Shown here: one piece after another, positions 33,722 through 42,648 of the stretch
Layout of the letters: each line of letters opens with the position of its first letter
Position numbering within the stretch: the first letter of the stretch is position 1
Assembly: GCA_040382235.1 (NCBI GenBank)
Contig: JBEIFV010000005.1
Location: 24,191 to 88,190, forward strand
Length of the DNA: 64,000 nt
DNA from: JAEUOS01 sp040382235
GTDB taxonomy: Bacteria > Pseudomonadota > Gammaproteobacteria > Burkholderiales > JAEUOS01
Reading direction: 5' to 3'
The notes under the pieces: model-generated
Databases searched by the model: none
Told to the model about the DNA's origin: nothing
Seen by the model: only the letters and a program-made list of their open reading frames with translations
Program-made: the position numbers and the translations under genes

Positions 33722-34747
33722 CTACCGCGGCGTCAGCTTCCTGATCTCGTCCTTGAACTCGCCCAGCACCTTGGTGCCATCCAGCCCCCTGGCATTGGCG
33801 TCCTTGATCCAGTCGCCTTCTAGCGACGCAGTGCGCTTGACCACATCGTCGACCAAGGCGTTGCCGGCCTTGACAATACTGACCCCGGCCTTGGCGAGAA
33901 TGGCGACGGCTTCGCGGTCGCGCACGTCCCACACCCGTCCCATGCTGCGCGAAAGCGTCTCGCCTGAGACCGACATGATGGCATCCTGATCGGCCTTGGA
34001 AAGCTTCTGGAATTTGTCGTCATTCATGAAGAACACGAAGCTGGTGTTGTACAGCCCGCCCGGAAAAACCGTGGAGAACTTGACGAATTTTTCGAGCTTG
34101 AAGGTGGAAACCGACTCGGCCGGAAAAAACACGCCGTCGGCCACGCCGGTACTCATCAGCTCATACGATTCGGTGGCCGGCTTCAACATCGTATTGGCGC
34201 CGATCAGGCGACCGACGTCATTGACCATGCCGCCGCCGACACGGAACTTGATGCCTTGCAGATCGGCCAGGGTATTGATGGGCTTCTTGCTGTTGTAGAC
34301 CTGGCCCGGGCCATGGGCGAACAAGGCCAGTACCTTCAAGCCCTTGTGTTCACCGGCGCGCGCCAGGTGCTTCTCGTGCATGCGCCAGTAGGCCACCGAC
34401 AGCGCCTCGGCGTTGTCGCCGATGAAGGGCAACTCCACAAGTTTGGTGAGCGCGAAGCGCCCCGGCACATAGCCGTGGATGTTGAATGTGACATCCGCCA
34501 GGCCGTCGCGAATCGCATCGAAGTGGCCTTGCGGCGAAGCCACACCCTTGGGCAGGGTGTCTACCTTGACCCGGCCCTGGGTGGCCTTCTCGACCCCGGC
34601 CGCCCACGGCGCCATCAGCTCGCGATAGATGAAATGCGATGGCGGCACCCAACTGGAGATCTGCAGCACCGTCGACGCGCTGGACTGCGCCGCCGCTTGC
34701 GACACCACGCCCAACATCAGTAAAGCAGCCAGTGATCTAAAGCCCAT
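33722..34747 (-). CDS. TRAP transporter substrate-binding protein, DctP type
   Basis: Periplasmic receptor (341 aa) of a tripartite ATP-independent transporter. The signal peptide is MGFRSLAALLMLGVVSQAAA then QSSAS; the DctP family marks are SQGHFDAIRDGLADVTF-like and PINTLADLQGIKFRVGGG near residue 155, which is the conserved region carrying the carboxylate-binding arginine. AAGGAG lies upstream of the ATG. The DctQ/DctM membrane subunits are not adjacent. It follows the MarR gene on the same strand with a 50-base gap, so it may be MarR-controlled. Confidence 0.88.
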   Translation of the reverse strand: MGFRSLAALLMLGVVSQAAAQSSASTVLQISSWVPPSHFIYRELMAPWAAGVEKATQGRVKVDTLPKGVASPQGHFDAIRDGLADVTFNIHGYVPGRFALTKLVELPFIGDNAEALSVAYWRMHEKHLARAGEHKGLKVLALFAHGPGQVYNSKKPINTLADLQGIKFRVGGGMVNDVGRLIGANTMLKPATESYELMSTGVADGVFFPAESVSTFKLEKFVKFSTVFPGGLYNTSFVFFMNDDKFQKLSKADQDAIMSVSGETLSRSMGRVWDVRDREAVAILAKAGVSIVKAGNALVDDVVKRTASLEGDWIKDANARGLDGTKVLGEFKDEIRKLTPR

Positions 34748-34797
34748 GACACACTCCTTAAAAAGTGGAACCGCAAGCCATCATGAAAACCCCGGCA

Positions 34798-35286
34798 TCA
34801 ATCCTGCCGGGAATCAAAGCGCGCAATCAATCCATGCAAAATCTTCTTCAAGGCCTGCACTTCCTCCGGCTTGAACGATGCCAGCACGATGGCTTCATGG
34901 CGCTTCGAGGCAGCCAGCAGCGGCAGGACCATGTCGCGGCCGCGCCGTGATTCATGTACCAGGGTCTTGCGGCCGTCGTCCGCGCTGGCACGCCGCTCCA
35001 GTAGCCCGGCCGACTCCATGCGCAGCACCAGCTTGGTGAGCGTCGGCTGTTGCGCGACCACTTCCCGTGCCAGCTCACCGATGGTCAGGCCGTCGCCGTC
35101 TGAAAGCGTTGCCAGCACGCGCCATTCAAGGGAGCTGAGGCCGGCGGCGCGTACCTCGCGGTCGAATTCCTTGTACACCGCATGGCTGGCGCGCGCCAGC
35201 AGATATGAGATGTAGTCGTGAACAAATGCACCTTGGCGGCGCACGGTGGATGCAGCGGGTTTCTCAAGGGCGTGGGGTTCGGTCAC
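34798..35286 (-). CDS. MarR-family transcriptional regulator
   Basis: Dimeric winged-helix regulator (162 aa). LSSLEWRVLATLSDGDGLTI and GELAREVVAQQPTLTKLVLR form the DNA-binding helices (about 50-90), and LLERRASADDGRKTLVHES is the wing. The start is GTG at 35286. It lies upstream of the TRAP binding protein and divergent from the Fe-S/NicX-like gene block; MarR proteins of this kind (e.g. NicR in nicotinate catabolism) often respond to aromatic ligands, which suits the surroundings but is inference. Confidence 0.88.
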   Translation of the reverse strand: MTEPHALEKPAASTVRRQGAFVHDYISYLLARASHAVYKEFDREVRAAGLSSLEWRVLATLSDGDGLTIGELAREVVAQQPTLTKLVLRMESAGLLERRASADDGRKTLVHESRRGRDMVLPLLAASKRHEAIVLASFKPEEVQALKKILHGLIARFDSRQD

Positions 35287-35287
35287 G

Positions 35288-35314
35288 TTGACATTCTATG
35301 CATCTTCATATAAT
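35288..35314 (+). promoter_or_regulatory. Candidate promoter between marR and the Fe-S protein gene
   Basis: TTGACA (35288-35293) and TATAAT (35309-35314) on the plus strand, but with only 15 bases between them. The stretch is AT-rich (catataatttgcaagcat) in an otherwise GC-rich window. It is positioned at the marR start, directed toward the gene at 35456, and could be the MarR operator region. Confidence 0.4.
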
Positions 35315-35455
35315 TTGCAAGCATGACAGCGGCGTGCCGATATCTCATTGAGCTGGTGGTTCCCATGCGCCGATGCGGCCAGCAGGCCGGGGCAAGGGCC
35401 GATGCGACCGCCGCTGGGCGAACGATGACGCCAAGCTCCGTGCCGGGCATTTGAA

Positions 35456-36487
35456 ATGAGCACCACGCGTCCGCCGCGCACGCGCTGGGCTGCCTTGCCA
35501 TGGCAGCCCGGGCCGCACGTGGCTGCGATGCTCGAAGGCATTTCCGGCAACGCGGTCAATGGCGTGGGCGAAGGGCTGCAACGTGCGCCGCGGCATATTT
35601 TCTGGTCGCGCAGACCCGAGACCCTGGTGCATGAAAAGATGCAGCGGCATACGGTGGATCGTTTCAACAGCGCTCCGGCCTTCGAGACCATTTATACCAA
35701 GGCCGATCGCGGACCGCGCCTCGACCCGCCCGCCCCGCAAAAGATCGACAAGACCGCGACGCAATGGACCGGCGAGCTCAAGGCTTTCGCGCTCAATCGC
35801 CCGGCATTGCGCGCCGCCGGCAGCGAAGCGGAGTTGGCGGGGGTGGCCGATATGAACCCGCTATGGGTCTATCAGGGCCATGCCAGCGACCTGCCGCATG
35901 TGCTGGTGCTGGCGATCAAGATGGATCATGCGCGACTGTCGGAAGTGTGTGAGCTCGACGCGACCAATCTGGAAAGCCAGATCGAGGTGGCCGACCAGTA
36001 CAACCGCGGTGCGCGCGTGGCCAACTTCACAGCGCAGTGGATTCGTGCGCAGGGTTTCCAGGCCAAGCCGCATGCGGGCCCCTGGGTTGGCTCCTTGTCC
36101 CTGGTGCCGGCCGCGCTGGCGGCTGGTTTTGGTGAACTGGGCAAGCACGGCTCGATCATCAATCGCGAATTGGGTTCCTCGTTTCGCTTGGCCGCGGTGG
36201 AAACCGACATGCCGCTTACGGCCGATGTGCCGGACCGCTTCGGCGCTGACGATTTCTGCACCCGCTGCCGGGTATGCACCGATGCCTGCCCGCCGCAGGC
36301 GATCAACAACGAGAAGGCCGATGTGCGCGGAGAGCGCAAGTGGTGGGTGGATTTCGACAAGTGCATGCCCTACTTCAACGAGACCTACGGCTGCGGCATC
36401 TGCATCGCGGTGTGTCCCTGGAGCACACCGGGCCGGGCGCCGAAGCTGGCCGAACGCTGGGGCCTGCGACTGAGGGATGCGAAGTAG
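35456..36487 (+). CDS. Reductive-dehalogenase-like 4Fe-4S protein
   Basis: Protein of 343 aa resembling the catalytic core and ferredoxin end of reductive dehalogenases (RdhA). Before the clusters it has LVPAALAAGFGELGKHGSII and RLAAVETDMPL, both RdhA-like. The Fe-S motifs are C268-x2-C271-x2-C274-x3-C278-P and C303-x9-C313-x2-C316-x3-C320-P. There is no Tat signal peptide, no membrane anchor gene and no fused reductase, so it is probably cytosolic. It may bind a corrinoid, but the residues for this cannot be confirmed by eye; a QueG-like or other Fe-S reductase role is possible. Confidence 0.78.
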   Translation: MSTTRPPRTRWAALPWQPGPHVAAMLEGISGNAVNGVGEGLQRAPRHIFWSRRPETLVHEKMQRHTVDRFNSAPAFETIYTKADRGPRLDPPAPQKIDKTATQWTGELKAFALNRPALRAAGSEAELAGVADMNPLWVYQGHASDLPHVLVLAIKMDHARLSEVCELDATNLESQIEVADQYNRGARVANFTAQWIRAQGFQAKPHAGPWVGSLSLVPAALAAGFGELGKHGSIINRELGSSFRLAAVETDMPLTADVPDRFGADDFCTRCRVCTDACPPQAINNEKADVRGERKWWVDFDKCMPYFNETYGCGICIAVCPWSTPGRAPKLAERWGLRLRDAK

Positions 36488-36610
36488 GGCGCGCCTCCGG
36501 GTGCGTGGCCTGCCGTGTTTGACATTGCGGCAGTCGGCGCGCGAACTTTCGAGTACCCGCCTCGCCCGGGCAGTGATGACATTTTTGGGACTCAGTGATC
36601 GGATTAAATC

Positions 36611-37663
36611 GTGTTGACAGAACGCATTGAAGGCAAGTGGATCGAGGTATTCGCGGAGGTATTCAAGCTGTGCGGGGTGCAGCGTGGTGATACCGCGGCC
36701 ATCCTGTCGGAAACCCAGTCGCGCCCGGTCAATGTGCAGCTGGCCGAACTGGCGCTGGCGCAACTGGGCGCGCGCTTTTACCACCTGGTGCTGCAGAGCC
36801 CCAGGCTGACCGCACCGGTACCGGTGCGCTCGACCGGCGCGTCGGATGCCATCGGCCAATTGGCACCGGTGATCGATGCGCTGGCCAAATCCTCATTTGT
36901 GGCCGATCTCACCGTTGAAGGCCTGCTGCACGCCATTGAGCTGCCGGCGATCTTGCAAGGTGGCGCCAAGGTGCTGATGGTGTCGAACGAGCATCCGGAG
37001 GTGCTTGAGCGGTGCGCGCCCGATCCGGCGCTGGAGGCGCGCGTGCGTGCCGGCATGCGCATGCTCAAGAATGCCAGGCGCATGCAGGTGAAGTCGGACG
37101 CCGGCTCGGATCTGCGGATCGAACTGGCCGGGGCGCGCGTTGGCGGCGGCTGGGGCTTTACCGCCCGGCCCGGCAGCATCAGCCACTGGCCCGGCGGCCT
37201 GTGCCTGGCATTTCCCAAGAGCGGGTCGGTCAACGGCAGCCTGGTGATGGCGCCGGGGGACGTCAACCTTACCTTCAAGCGCTATCTGCAGGAGCCGATC
37301 ACGCTCACCATCGAGAACGATTTTGTGACCAACATCGAGGGCGAGCATCTGGACGCGCAGTTGATGCGCGGGTATTTCGCGGCCTGGGGCGACCAGGAGG
37401 CCTATGCGGTCTCGCATGTGGGCTGGGGCATGAACCCGCTGGCGCGCTGGGATTCGATGATGTTCTACGACAAGAAGGATTTCAACGGCACCGAATTGCG
37501 CGCCTTCGCCGGCAACTTCCTCTATTCCACCGGCGCCAACGAGGTCGCAGGCCGGCATACGCTGGGGCATTTTGACCTGCCGATGAAGGGCTGCAGCGTC
37601 AGCCTGGACGACGTGCCGGTGGTCAACGCCGGTCAGTTGCTGGGAGAACTGGCATCCGCATGA
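36611..37663 (+). CDS. NicX-like 2,5-dihydroxypyridine 5,6-dioxygenase family protein
   Basis: Protein of 350 aa, the same length as NicX, of the aminopeptidase-T-like fold. NicX binds Fe(II) through His-His-Asp; here H269 (VSHVGWG), H320 and D322 (LGHFDLP) have matching spacing. NicX cleaves 2,5-dihydroxypyridine to N-formylmaleamate. The next gene is an alpha/beta hydrolase like NicD, which acts on that product, and overlaps it by four bases. The start is GTG 36611, with TTG 36614 equally possible. A metal-dependent leucyl aminopeptidase annotation is the main alternative. Confidence 0.72.
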   Translation: MLTERIEGKWIEVFAEVFKLCGVQRGDTAAILSETQSRPVNVQLAELALAQLGARFYHLVLQSPRLTAPVPVRSTGASDAIGQLAPVIDALAKSSFVADLTVEGLLHAIELPAILQGGAKVLMVSNEHPEVLERCAPDPALEARVRAGMRMLKNARRMQVKSDAGSDLRIELAGARVGGGWGFTARPGSISHWPGGLCLAFPKSGSVNGSLVMAPGDVNLTFKRYLQEPITLTIENDFVTNIEGEHLDAQLMRGYFAAWGDQEAYAVSHVGWGMNPLARWDSMMFYDKKDFNGTELRAFAGNFLYSTGANEVAGRHTLGHFDLPMKGCSVSLDDVPVVNAGQLLGELASA

Positions 37664-38439
37664 AGCTGCCAGCCATTCTCGAAGCCGGCAGCGGCGACAC
37701 CGCCGTAGTGATGCTGCATGGTGTGGGCGGCGCCAAGGAGGCGTGGCCAAGCACCCTCAAGGCGCTGTCCGAAAACGGCTTTCGCGCAGTCGCCTGGGAT
37801 ATGCCGGGCTATGGTGAATCGCCGATGATCGACCCTTACACCAACGAAGGCCTGGCGCGCGCGCTTGAGGCTCTGGTTGATGTGCTTGCCGCACCGCGCA
37901 CCGTGCTGCTCGGTCACAGCATGGGTGGCATGGTCGCGCAGGAGGCGATGGCGCTGTTTCCGCACAAGATCAATGGACTGATTCTTTCCGGCACCAGCCC
38001 GGCATTCGGCACGCCCGGCGGCGCCTGGCAGCAGGGCTTTCTGCAGTCGCGCTTCGCGCCGCTGGATGCAGGCCGCGGCATGGCGGCGCTGGCCGCCGAA
38101 CTGGTGCCCGGCATGATGGCAGCAGGTGCAAGCGCCGCCACGCACGCCGCCGCTGCTGCACTGATGGCACGCGTGCCGGAGGCTGCGTATCGGGCGGCGC
38201 TGTCGGCGATCGTGGCCTTCGACCGGCGCGCGCAACTGGCGGATATCCGCGTGCCGACCCTGGCCTTGGCCGGCCAGCACGACAAGAACGCAGCACCTGC
38301 CGTGATGGAAAAAATGGCAGCGCGCATCCAGGGTTGTGAGTACCTGTGTCTGACTGGCGTGGGCCACCTGGCCAACATGGAGGACCCGCCGGCCTTCGAT
38401 GCTGCGGTCCTCGACTTTCTCAAGCGACACTTTTCCTGA
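37660..38439 (+). CDS. Alpha/beta hydrolase, NicD-like
   Basis: Cytosolic hydrolase (259 aa). The oxyanion region is MLHGVGG (18-24), the nucleophile S87 lies in the elbow GHSMGG, and the histidine is in TGVGHLANMEDP near residue 240. It overlaps the NicX-like gene (ATGA), so N-formylmaleamate deformylation, the NicD reaction, is a reasonable prediction. Many alpha/beta hydrolases with the same motifs cleave other C-C or ester bonds, so the assignment depends on context. Confidence 0.8.
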   Translation: MKLPAILEAGSGDTAVVMLHGVGGAKEAWPSTLKALSENGFRAVAWDMPGYGESPMIDPYTNEGLARALEALVDVLAAPRTVLLGHSMGGMVAQEAMALFPHKINGLILSGTSPAFGTPGGAWQQGFLQSRFAPLDAGRGMAALAAELVPGMMAAGASAATHAAAAALMARVPEAAYRAALSAIVAFDRRAQLADIRVPTLALAGQHDKNAAPAVMEKMAARIQGCEYLCLTGVGHLANMEDPPAFDAAVLDFLKRHFS

Positions 38440-38461
38440 AAACCCTTTGCGGGAGAATCCC

Positions 38462-39754
38462 ATGGCCGCCGTCCTCGCCTCTGCACAAGCACCCGTTCGC
38501 GGCCGTTACACGCCGCCGCCGATCGACAACGGCTACTTCACCCTGACGCCCAAGCAGGAACGCATCTTCGCCCTGGCGCGCGACATCGGCATGAACAAGT
38601 TCGCACCGCGCGCCGCCCGGTGGGATCGCGATGCCGTGTTTCCCTTCATCAACTACGACGACATGCGCGAGGTCGGCCTGCTCGGCATGTGCGTGCCCGA
38701 ATCGCATGGCGGTCTGGGGGCCGATTTCACCACCTACGTGATCGCCGCCGCTGAAATGGGCCGGCATTGCGGCGCCACTGCGCTGTCCTACAACATGCAT
38801 GTGTGTTCGATGATGTGGATCAGCTTCATCGCCGATGCGCTCGACATGAGCGCGGCCGAGCGCACCGAGCACGAGAGCAATCGCGCGATCCATTTCGAGC
38901 GCGTCGCCAGGCAGGGCAAGATCTACTCGCAGCCGTTCTCCGAAGGCGGCGCGGCTGCGGCCGGCAAGGCGCCCTGGGGCACGCTGGCGAAAAAGGTCGA
39001 TGGCGGCTACCTGGTCACCGGCAAGAAGATTTTTGCCTCCCTTTCCGGCGCGGCGGACTATTACGGCGTGCTGTGCACCATCGACAGGCCCGATGCGACG
39101 ATGCGCGATTCGCTGTATCTCGCCGTCGACGCCAAGGCTCCAGGGGTCAGCGTGGTCGGCGACTGGGATCCGCTGGGCATGCGCGGCACGGTCTCGCGCA
39201 CGCTGCTCCTGAAAGATGTATTCGTCGCCAATTGCGAGCGCCTGATTCCGGAAGGCCATTACGTGCAGGCGGCCATGCGCTACCCGCATATGTTCACCAC
39301 GCTTTCGCCCACCTACATGGGCATCGCGCAGGCGGCCTATGACTTCACCGTCGGCTACTTGCGCGGTGAAATGCCCGGCACGCCGCCGGTCAAGCGCCGC
39401 ATGTACCCGACCAAGCAGATCACGGTCGCCGAGATGAAGATCAAGCTGGAGCAGACGCGCGCGCTGTTCCTGCAGAACGCGCGCGATGCGCGCGTCGACC
39501 CGGACAAGGAAACCCGGCTGCGCTGCTACGCCGCGCATTACACCATCATGGAAAACGCCAACGAGTTGTGCCGCCTTGCGGTGCGCACCTGCGGCGGGCA
39601 ATCGATGTTGAAAACCCTGGCGCTGGAGCGCCTGTATCGCGATTCGCGTTGCGGCTCGCTGATGCTGCCGTGGACCGCCGAACTGTGCCTGGACCGGCTG
39701 GGCCGCGAGTGCCTCTATGAGCCGGGCGAACGTGATGACGAATCGGCGGTGTAG
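38462..39754 (+). CDS. Acyl-CoA dehydrogenase
   Basis: FAD-dependent dehydrogenase (430 aa). The N-terminal helical domain contains FINYDDMREVGLLGMCVPES and HGGLGADFTTYVIAAAEMGR; the beta domain has LVTGKKIFASLSGAADYYGV; the C-terminal helices contain CGGQSMLKTLALERLYRDSR, typical of the family's FAD-binding end. The ATG at 38462 has GGGAGAA upstream, 22 bases after the hydrolase stop. It lies with the CoA ligase that follows, so both probably act on an acyl-CoA. DszC-like flavin monooxygenases share this fold and are an alternative. Confidence 0.87.
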   Translation: MAAVLASAQAPVRGRYTPPPIDNGYFTLTPKQERIFALARDIGMNKFAPRAARWDRDAVFPFINYDDMREVGLLGMCVPESHGGLGADFTTYVIAAAEMGRHCGATALSYNMHVCSMMWISFIADALDMSAAERTEHESNRAIHFERVARQGKIYSQPFSEGGAAAAGKAPWGTLAKKVDGGYLVTGKKIFASLSGAADYYGVLCTIDRPDATMRDSLYLAVDAKAPGVSVVGDWDPLGMRGTVSRTLLLKDVFVANCERLIPEGHYVQAAMRYPHMFTTLSPTYMGIAQAAYDFTVGYLRGEMPGTPPVKRRMYPTKQITVAEMKIKLEQTRALFLQNARDARVDPDKETRLRCYAAHYTIMENANELCRLAVRTCGGQSMLKTLALERLYRDSRCGSLMLPWTAELCLDRLGRECLYEPGERDDESAV

Positions 39755-39770
39755 CAGGCGGCGCTGAACC

Positions 39771-41249
39771 ATGAATCTTTCGCGCATCATCGAGCACTGG
39801 GCGCTGATGACGCCTTCTGCGACGGCGTTTCATTTCGAGGGCGAAGACCGCTCGTACGCAGCCTTGTGGCAACGCATTCTGCGCGCCACTGCCCACCTGT
39901 ACGCCAATGGCATCAGGCACGGCGACCGTGTTGCGTTTCTCGGGCTCAATCACCCTGACTTCATCGCGCTCCTGATGGCTTGCGCGCGCCTGGGCGCGAT
40001 CGCGGTGCCGCTCAATTTCCGGCTTGCGGTGCCAGAGCTTGCCACCATGCTCAAGCATGCCGAGCCGCGCTTTCTGCTGGTGGATCAGGCAATGCAAGGC
40101 TTGGGCGGCGCCTGCGCGCAGGCTGCCGTGATTCCGACGCAGGCCTTTGGTGCGCTATGCGAGAGCACCGCCAACCTGGAGGACGGCGCGCTTGCGCAAG
40201 CCGTGACGGGCAGCGACGAAGATGCCGTGCTGATCGTCAGCACCTCGGGCACCACCGGCCGGCCCAAGGGCGCGCTGCACACCCAGGCCAACCTGTTGTG
40301 GAATATCCAGAGCGCGATCGCCAGCCAGGACCTTACGCACGACGATCGCCTGCTGCTCAATCTGCCGATGTTTCATGTCGGCGGGCTGTGCATCCAGACC
40401 CTGCCGCTGCTTTCGCTGGGCGCCACCATCACCATGCACGCGCGGGTCGATCCCGGGCGCTGGCTTGCGGACTGCGCGCTGCATCGGCCGACCATTTCAC
40501 TGCTGGTGCCGGCGGTACTGAAGAGCGTGATCGAACATCCGGATTTCGCGACCACCGATTTGTCGTCGTTGAAGCGCATCAACTGCGGCTCCTCGGTGGT
40601 GCCGCATTCGCTCATCAACGCCATGCATGCGCGCGGCGTTCCGGTGATCCAGGTCTATGGTGCCACCGAGACCGGCCCGGTTTCGATCGCGTTGCGCACC
40701 GAAGATGCGATGAGCCACGTAGGCAGCTGCGGAAAGGCGGCCCTGCATGTGGAGGCGCGCCTCATGGCCGGCGGTGCCGAGGTGGCGCGCGGGCAGACCG
40801 GTGAGGTCTGGTTGCGTGGCCACAACATCGTGCGTGGCTACTGGCGCGATGCCGACAACCCGGCGTTCGAGAATGGCTGGTTCAAGACCGGTGATTTGGC
40901 GCGACAGGATGAGGACGGCTTCTATTACATTGTCGGGCGCTCCAAGGAAATGATCATCTCAGGCGGCGAAAATATCTACCCGGCCGAGATCGAGAACCTG
41001 CTGGCCGATTGCCCCGAATTGCTCGAAGCCGCGGTGGTCGGCGTGGCGGACGCGAAATGGGGCGAGGTCGCGGTGGCGGTGGTGGTGAGAAAGCCGGATG
41101 CCGTGATCGACGAGCAGGGGGTGCTTGCGATCTTCAACGGCCGCATCGCGAAATACAAGCACCCGCATCGCGTTGTGTTTGTCGACAGCCTGCCCAAGAC
41201 GGCATTGGGTAAGGTGCAGAGGGCGGCGTTGAAGATTGACCTGCGCTGA
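39771..41249 (+). CDS. AMP-dependent acyl-CoA ligase
   Basis: Adenylate-forming ligase (492 aa). P-loop TSGTTGRPKG at residues 158-167; A5 motif YGATETGPV; A8 motif IVGRSKEMIISGGENIYPAE; catalytic lysine in LPKTALGKVQRAAL at the end. The length fits short/medium acyl or cyclohexane-carboxylate/benzoate-like ligases (MenE/CaiC group). It is the last gene of the 35456-41249 run, 16 bases after the acyl-CoA dehydrogenase. The substrate is not known. Confidence 0.88.
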   Translation: MNLSRIIEHWALMTPSATAFHFEGEDRSYAALWQRILRATAHLYANGIRHGDRVAFLGLNHPDFIALLMACARLGAIAVPLNFRLAVPELATMLKHAEPRFLLVDQAMQGLGGACAQAAVIPTQAFGALCESTANLEDGALAQAVTGSDEDAVLIVSTSGTTGRPKGALHTQANLLWNIQSAIASQDLTHDDRLLLNLPMFHVGGLCIQTLPLLSLGATITMHARVDPGRWLADCALHRPTISLLVPAVLKSVIEHPDFATTDLSSLKRINCGSSVVPHSLINAMHARGVPVIQVYGATETGPVSIALRTEDAMSHVGSCGKAALHVEARLMAGGAEVARGQTGEVWLRGHNIVRGYWRDADNPAFENGWFKTGDLARQDEDGFYYIVGRSKEMIISGGENIYPAEIENLLADCPELLEAAVVGVADAKWGEVAVAVVVRKPDAVIDEQGVLAIFNGRIAKYKHPHRVVFVDSLPKTALGKVQRAALKIDLR

Positions 41250-41437
41250 TCGGCGCGGTCCTTGCGCAAGTTGGCTTGCGAGCATGGAGACATGCGCAGC
41301 GCCTGCACGGGCTCACGTTAATTCCGGTCAGCGGCGCCGCCCGGCGCGCGCGATTCGGGCGTGGCTGCCTGAGGCTGCATGCTGTTGTATCCGGCGCCGC
41401 ACCACGTCGGGTATTGCCTGCTTGTGCAACGCGCATG

Positions 41438-41812
41438 CTATGCCTTGCGCGTGCAGTCCACGCCAGCCAATCCCATGAAATGCCGATCGATGGTGATGAG
41501 ACGAGCGTTGGCAAGGTCGGCCGTGGCATACACGATCGCGTCCGCCGTCGCCAGGCGATGAACTCGCGCGAGTGCCGCCGCGTGCAATGCTATCGACTCG
41601 GTAAGCGGGATGACACGAGCAAGTCGGGTGCCGGCAACGACGGCCTCCGCCTGCTCTTCGGAAAGTTCACGCAGGCCCCATTTGTATAGCTCATGTTGGA
41701 TGAGCGTAGGTACGAGCAGCTTGGGGGTGTCGGCGAAGACCGGCGCAAAGCGCTTGCCCAGCGCGGAGCCGGTAATCCACTCGACCCAGACGCAAGTATC
41801 TGCGACCACCAT
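41438..41812 (-). CDS. vapC: VapC-type PIN-domain toxin
   Basis: Putative ribonuclease toxin (124 aa). PIN acidic residues: D5 in MVVADTCVWVEW, E41 in QHELYKW, D91 in ATADAIVYATA and D109 in LITIDRHF, so the full set is present. It begins three bases after the antitoxin stop on the minus strand. It is unrelated in sequence to the VapC at 4912-5310. Confidence 0.9.
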   Translation of the reverse strand: MVVADTCVWVEWITGSALGKRFAPVFADTPKLLVPTLIQHELYKWGLRELSEEQAEAVVAGTRLARVIPLTESIALHAAALARVHRLATADAIVYATADLANARLITIDRHFMGLAGVDCTRKA

Positions 41813-41815
41813 GCG

Positions 41816-42073
41816 TCAGGCGACTCGCGGTTTCTTCTTCGCCGGAGCGGGTTTCGACAAACGCGCGTCGCGGTCATCGCGATCCCGGAGCCTGTCCGGG
41901 TTGGCGCCGCGGCCAAGGCCGAATAGATCTTCCATTGTGGGCTGCGGTACGAGCTTGAGGGTGCGGCCGATCCGCAGAAACTCGAATTTCTGCCCCGGCT
42001 TCAATCCCATCTCTTCACGCACATCTTTGGGAATGGAAATCTGGAACTTGGCCGAAAGGGTGGTTGCGCTCAT
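41816..42073 (-). CDS. vapB: AbrB-family antitoxin (VapB/MazE-like)
   Basis: Antitoxin (85 aa) with an N-terminal AbrB swapped-hairpin DNA-binding motif, SAKFQISIPKDVREEMGLKP, and a basic, disordered-looking C-terminus (KPAPAKKKPRVA). It precedes vapC with a three-base gap. The basic tail is unusual, because most antitoxins have an acidic toxin-binding end. Confidence 0.88.
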   Translation of the reverse strand: MSATTLSAKFQISIPKDVREEMGLKPGQKFEFLRIGRTLKLVPQPTMEDLFGLGRGANPDRLRDRDDRDARLSKPAPAKKKPRVA

Positions 42074-42141
42074 TTGGAGTCCGGATCGATCAACGAAACG
42101 TAAGAATACCGGAAATGCCGACCGGGCCCGGATCCGATGCT

Positions 42142-42492
42142 TCAGAACTCCGTGTATTTCTTGCTGGACCCGCGCGCCAGTTCGACCGGATACTTCTGCG
42201 CATTGATCAGGAGCTTTTGGCGCGCCGCCACCACCAGGTCGATGCCCAGTTTGTCGGTCAGGTTCAACAGATAAAGGAACACATCCGCCGCTTCCAGCGC
42301 GACAGCTTGCACCTTGTCAGCCGGCAATTCACGGCTTTGGTCGTCGGTCAGCCACTGGAAATGCTCCAGCACCTCGGCCGCCTCGATCGATAGCGAGCAG
42401 GCCAGGTTCTTGGGCGAATTGAACTGTTCCCAGTCGCGCTCGAGGGCGAACTGGCGGATCAGTTTGACAAGCGTGGTCAGGTCGGAGGTCAT
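42142..42492 (-). CDS. MazG-like nucleotide pyrophosphohydrolase
   Basis: All-alpha NTP pyrophosphohydrolase (116 aa), likely hydrolysing a (d)NTP to the monophosphate as a housekeeping enzyme. The metal-binding motifs are LSIEAAEVLEHFQWL and ALEAADVFLYLLNLTD (the EExxE...ExxD pattern). It resembles the dCTPase/RS21-C6 group. The ATG at 42492 fits the family length; the frame extending to 42606 does not. It is separate from the VapBC pair next to it. Confidence 0.87.
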   Translation of the reverse strand: MTSDLTTLVKLIRQFALERDWEQFNSPKNLACSLSIEAAEVLEHFQWLTDDQSRELPADKVQAVALEAADVFLYLLNLTDKLGIDLVVAARQKLLINAQKYPVELARGSSKKYTEF

Positions 42493-42648
42493 GGGTTCGG
42501 CTCTACTGTCAGGAGTCACAGGGGGCGGGCCAGGGGTGAGACGGCAGGTGCTCTGCGACGTGAAGCGCGTGGCTTGCCGTGCGCGGACCGGGTTGCTGTT
42601 TGCCAACGTTCGCTGCTTTGCGCCTGCTGCCGGGCACCATTGAGTGGC

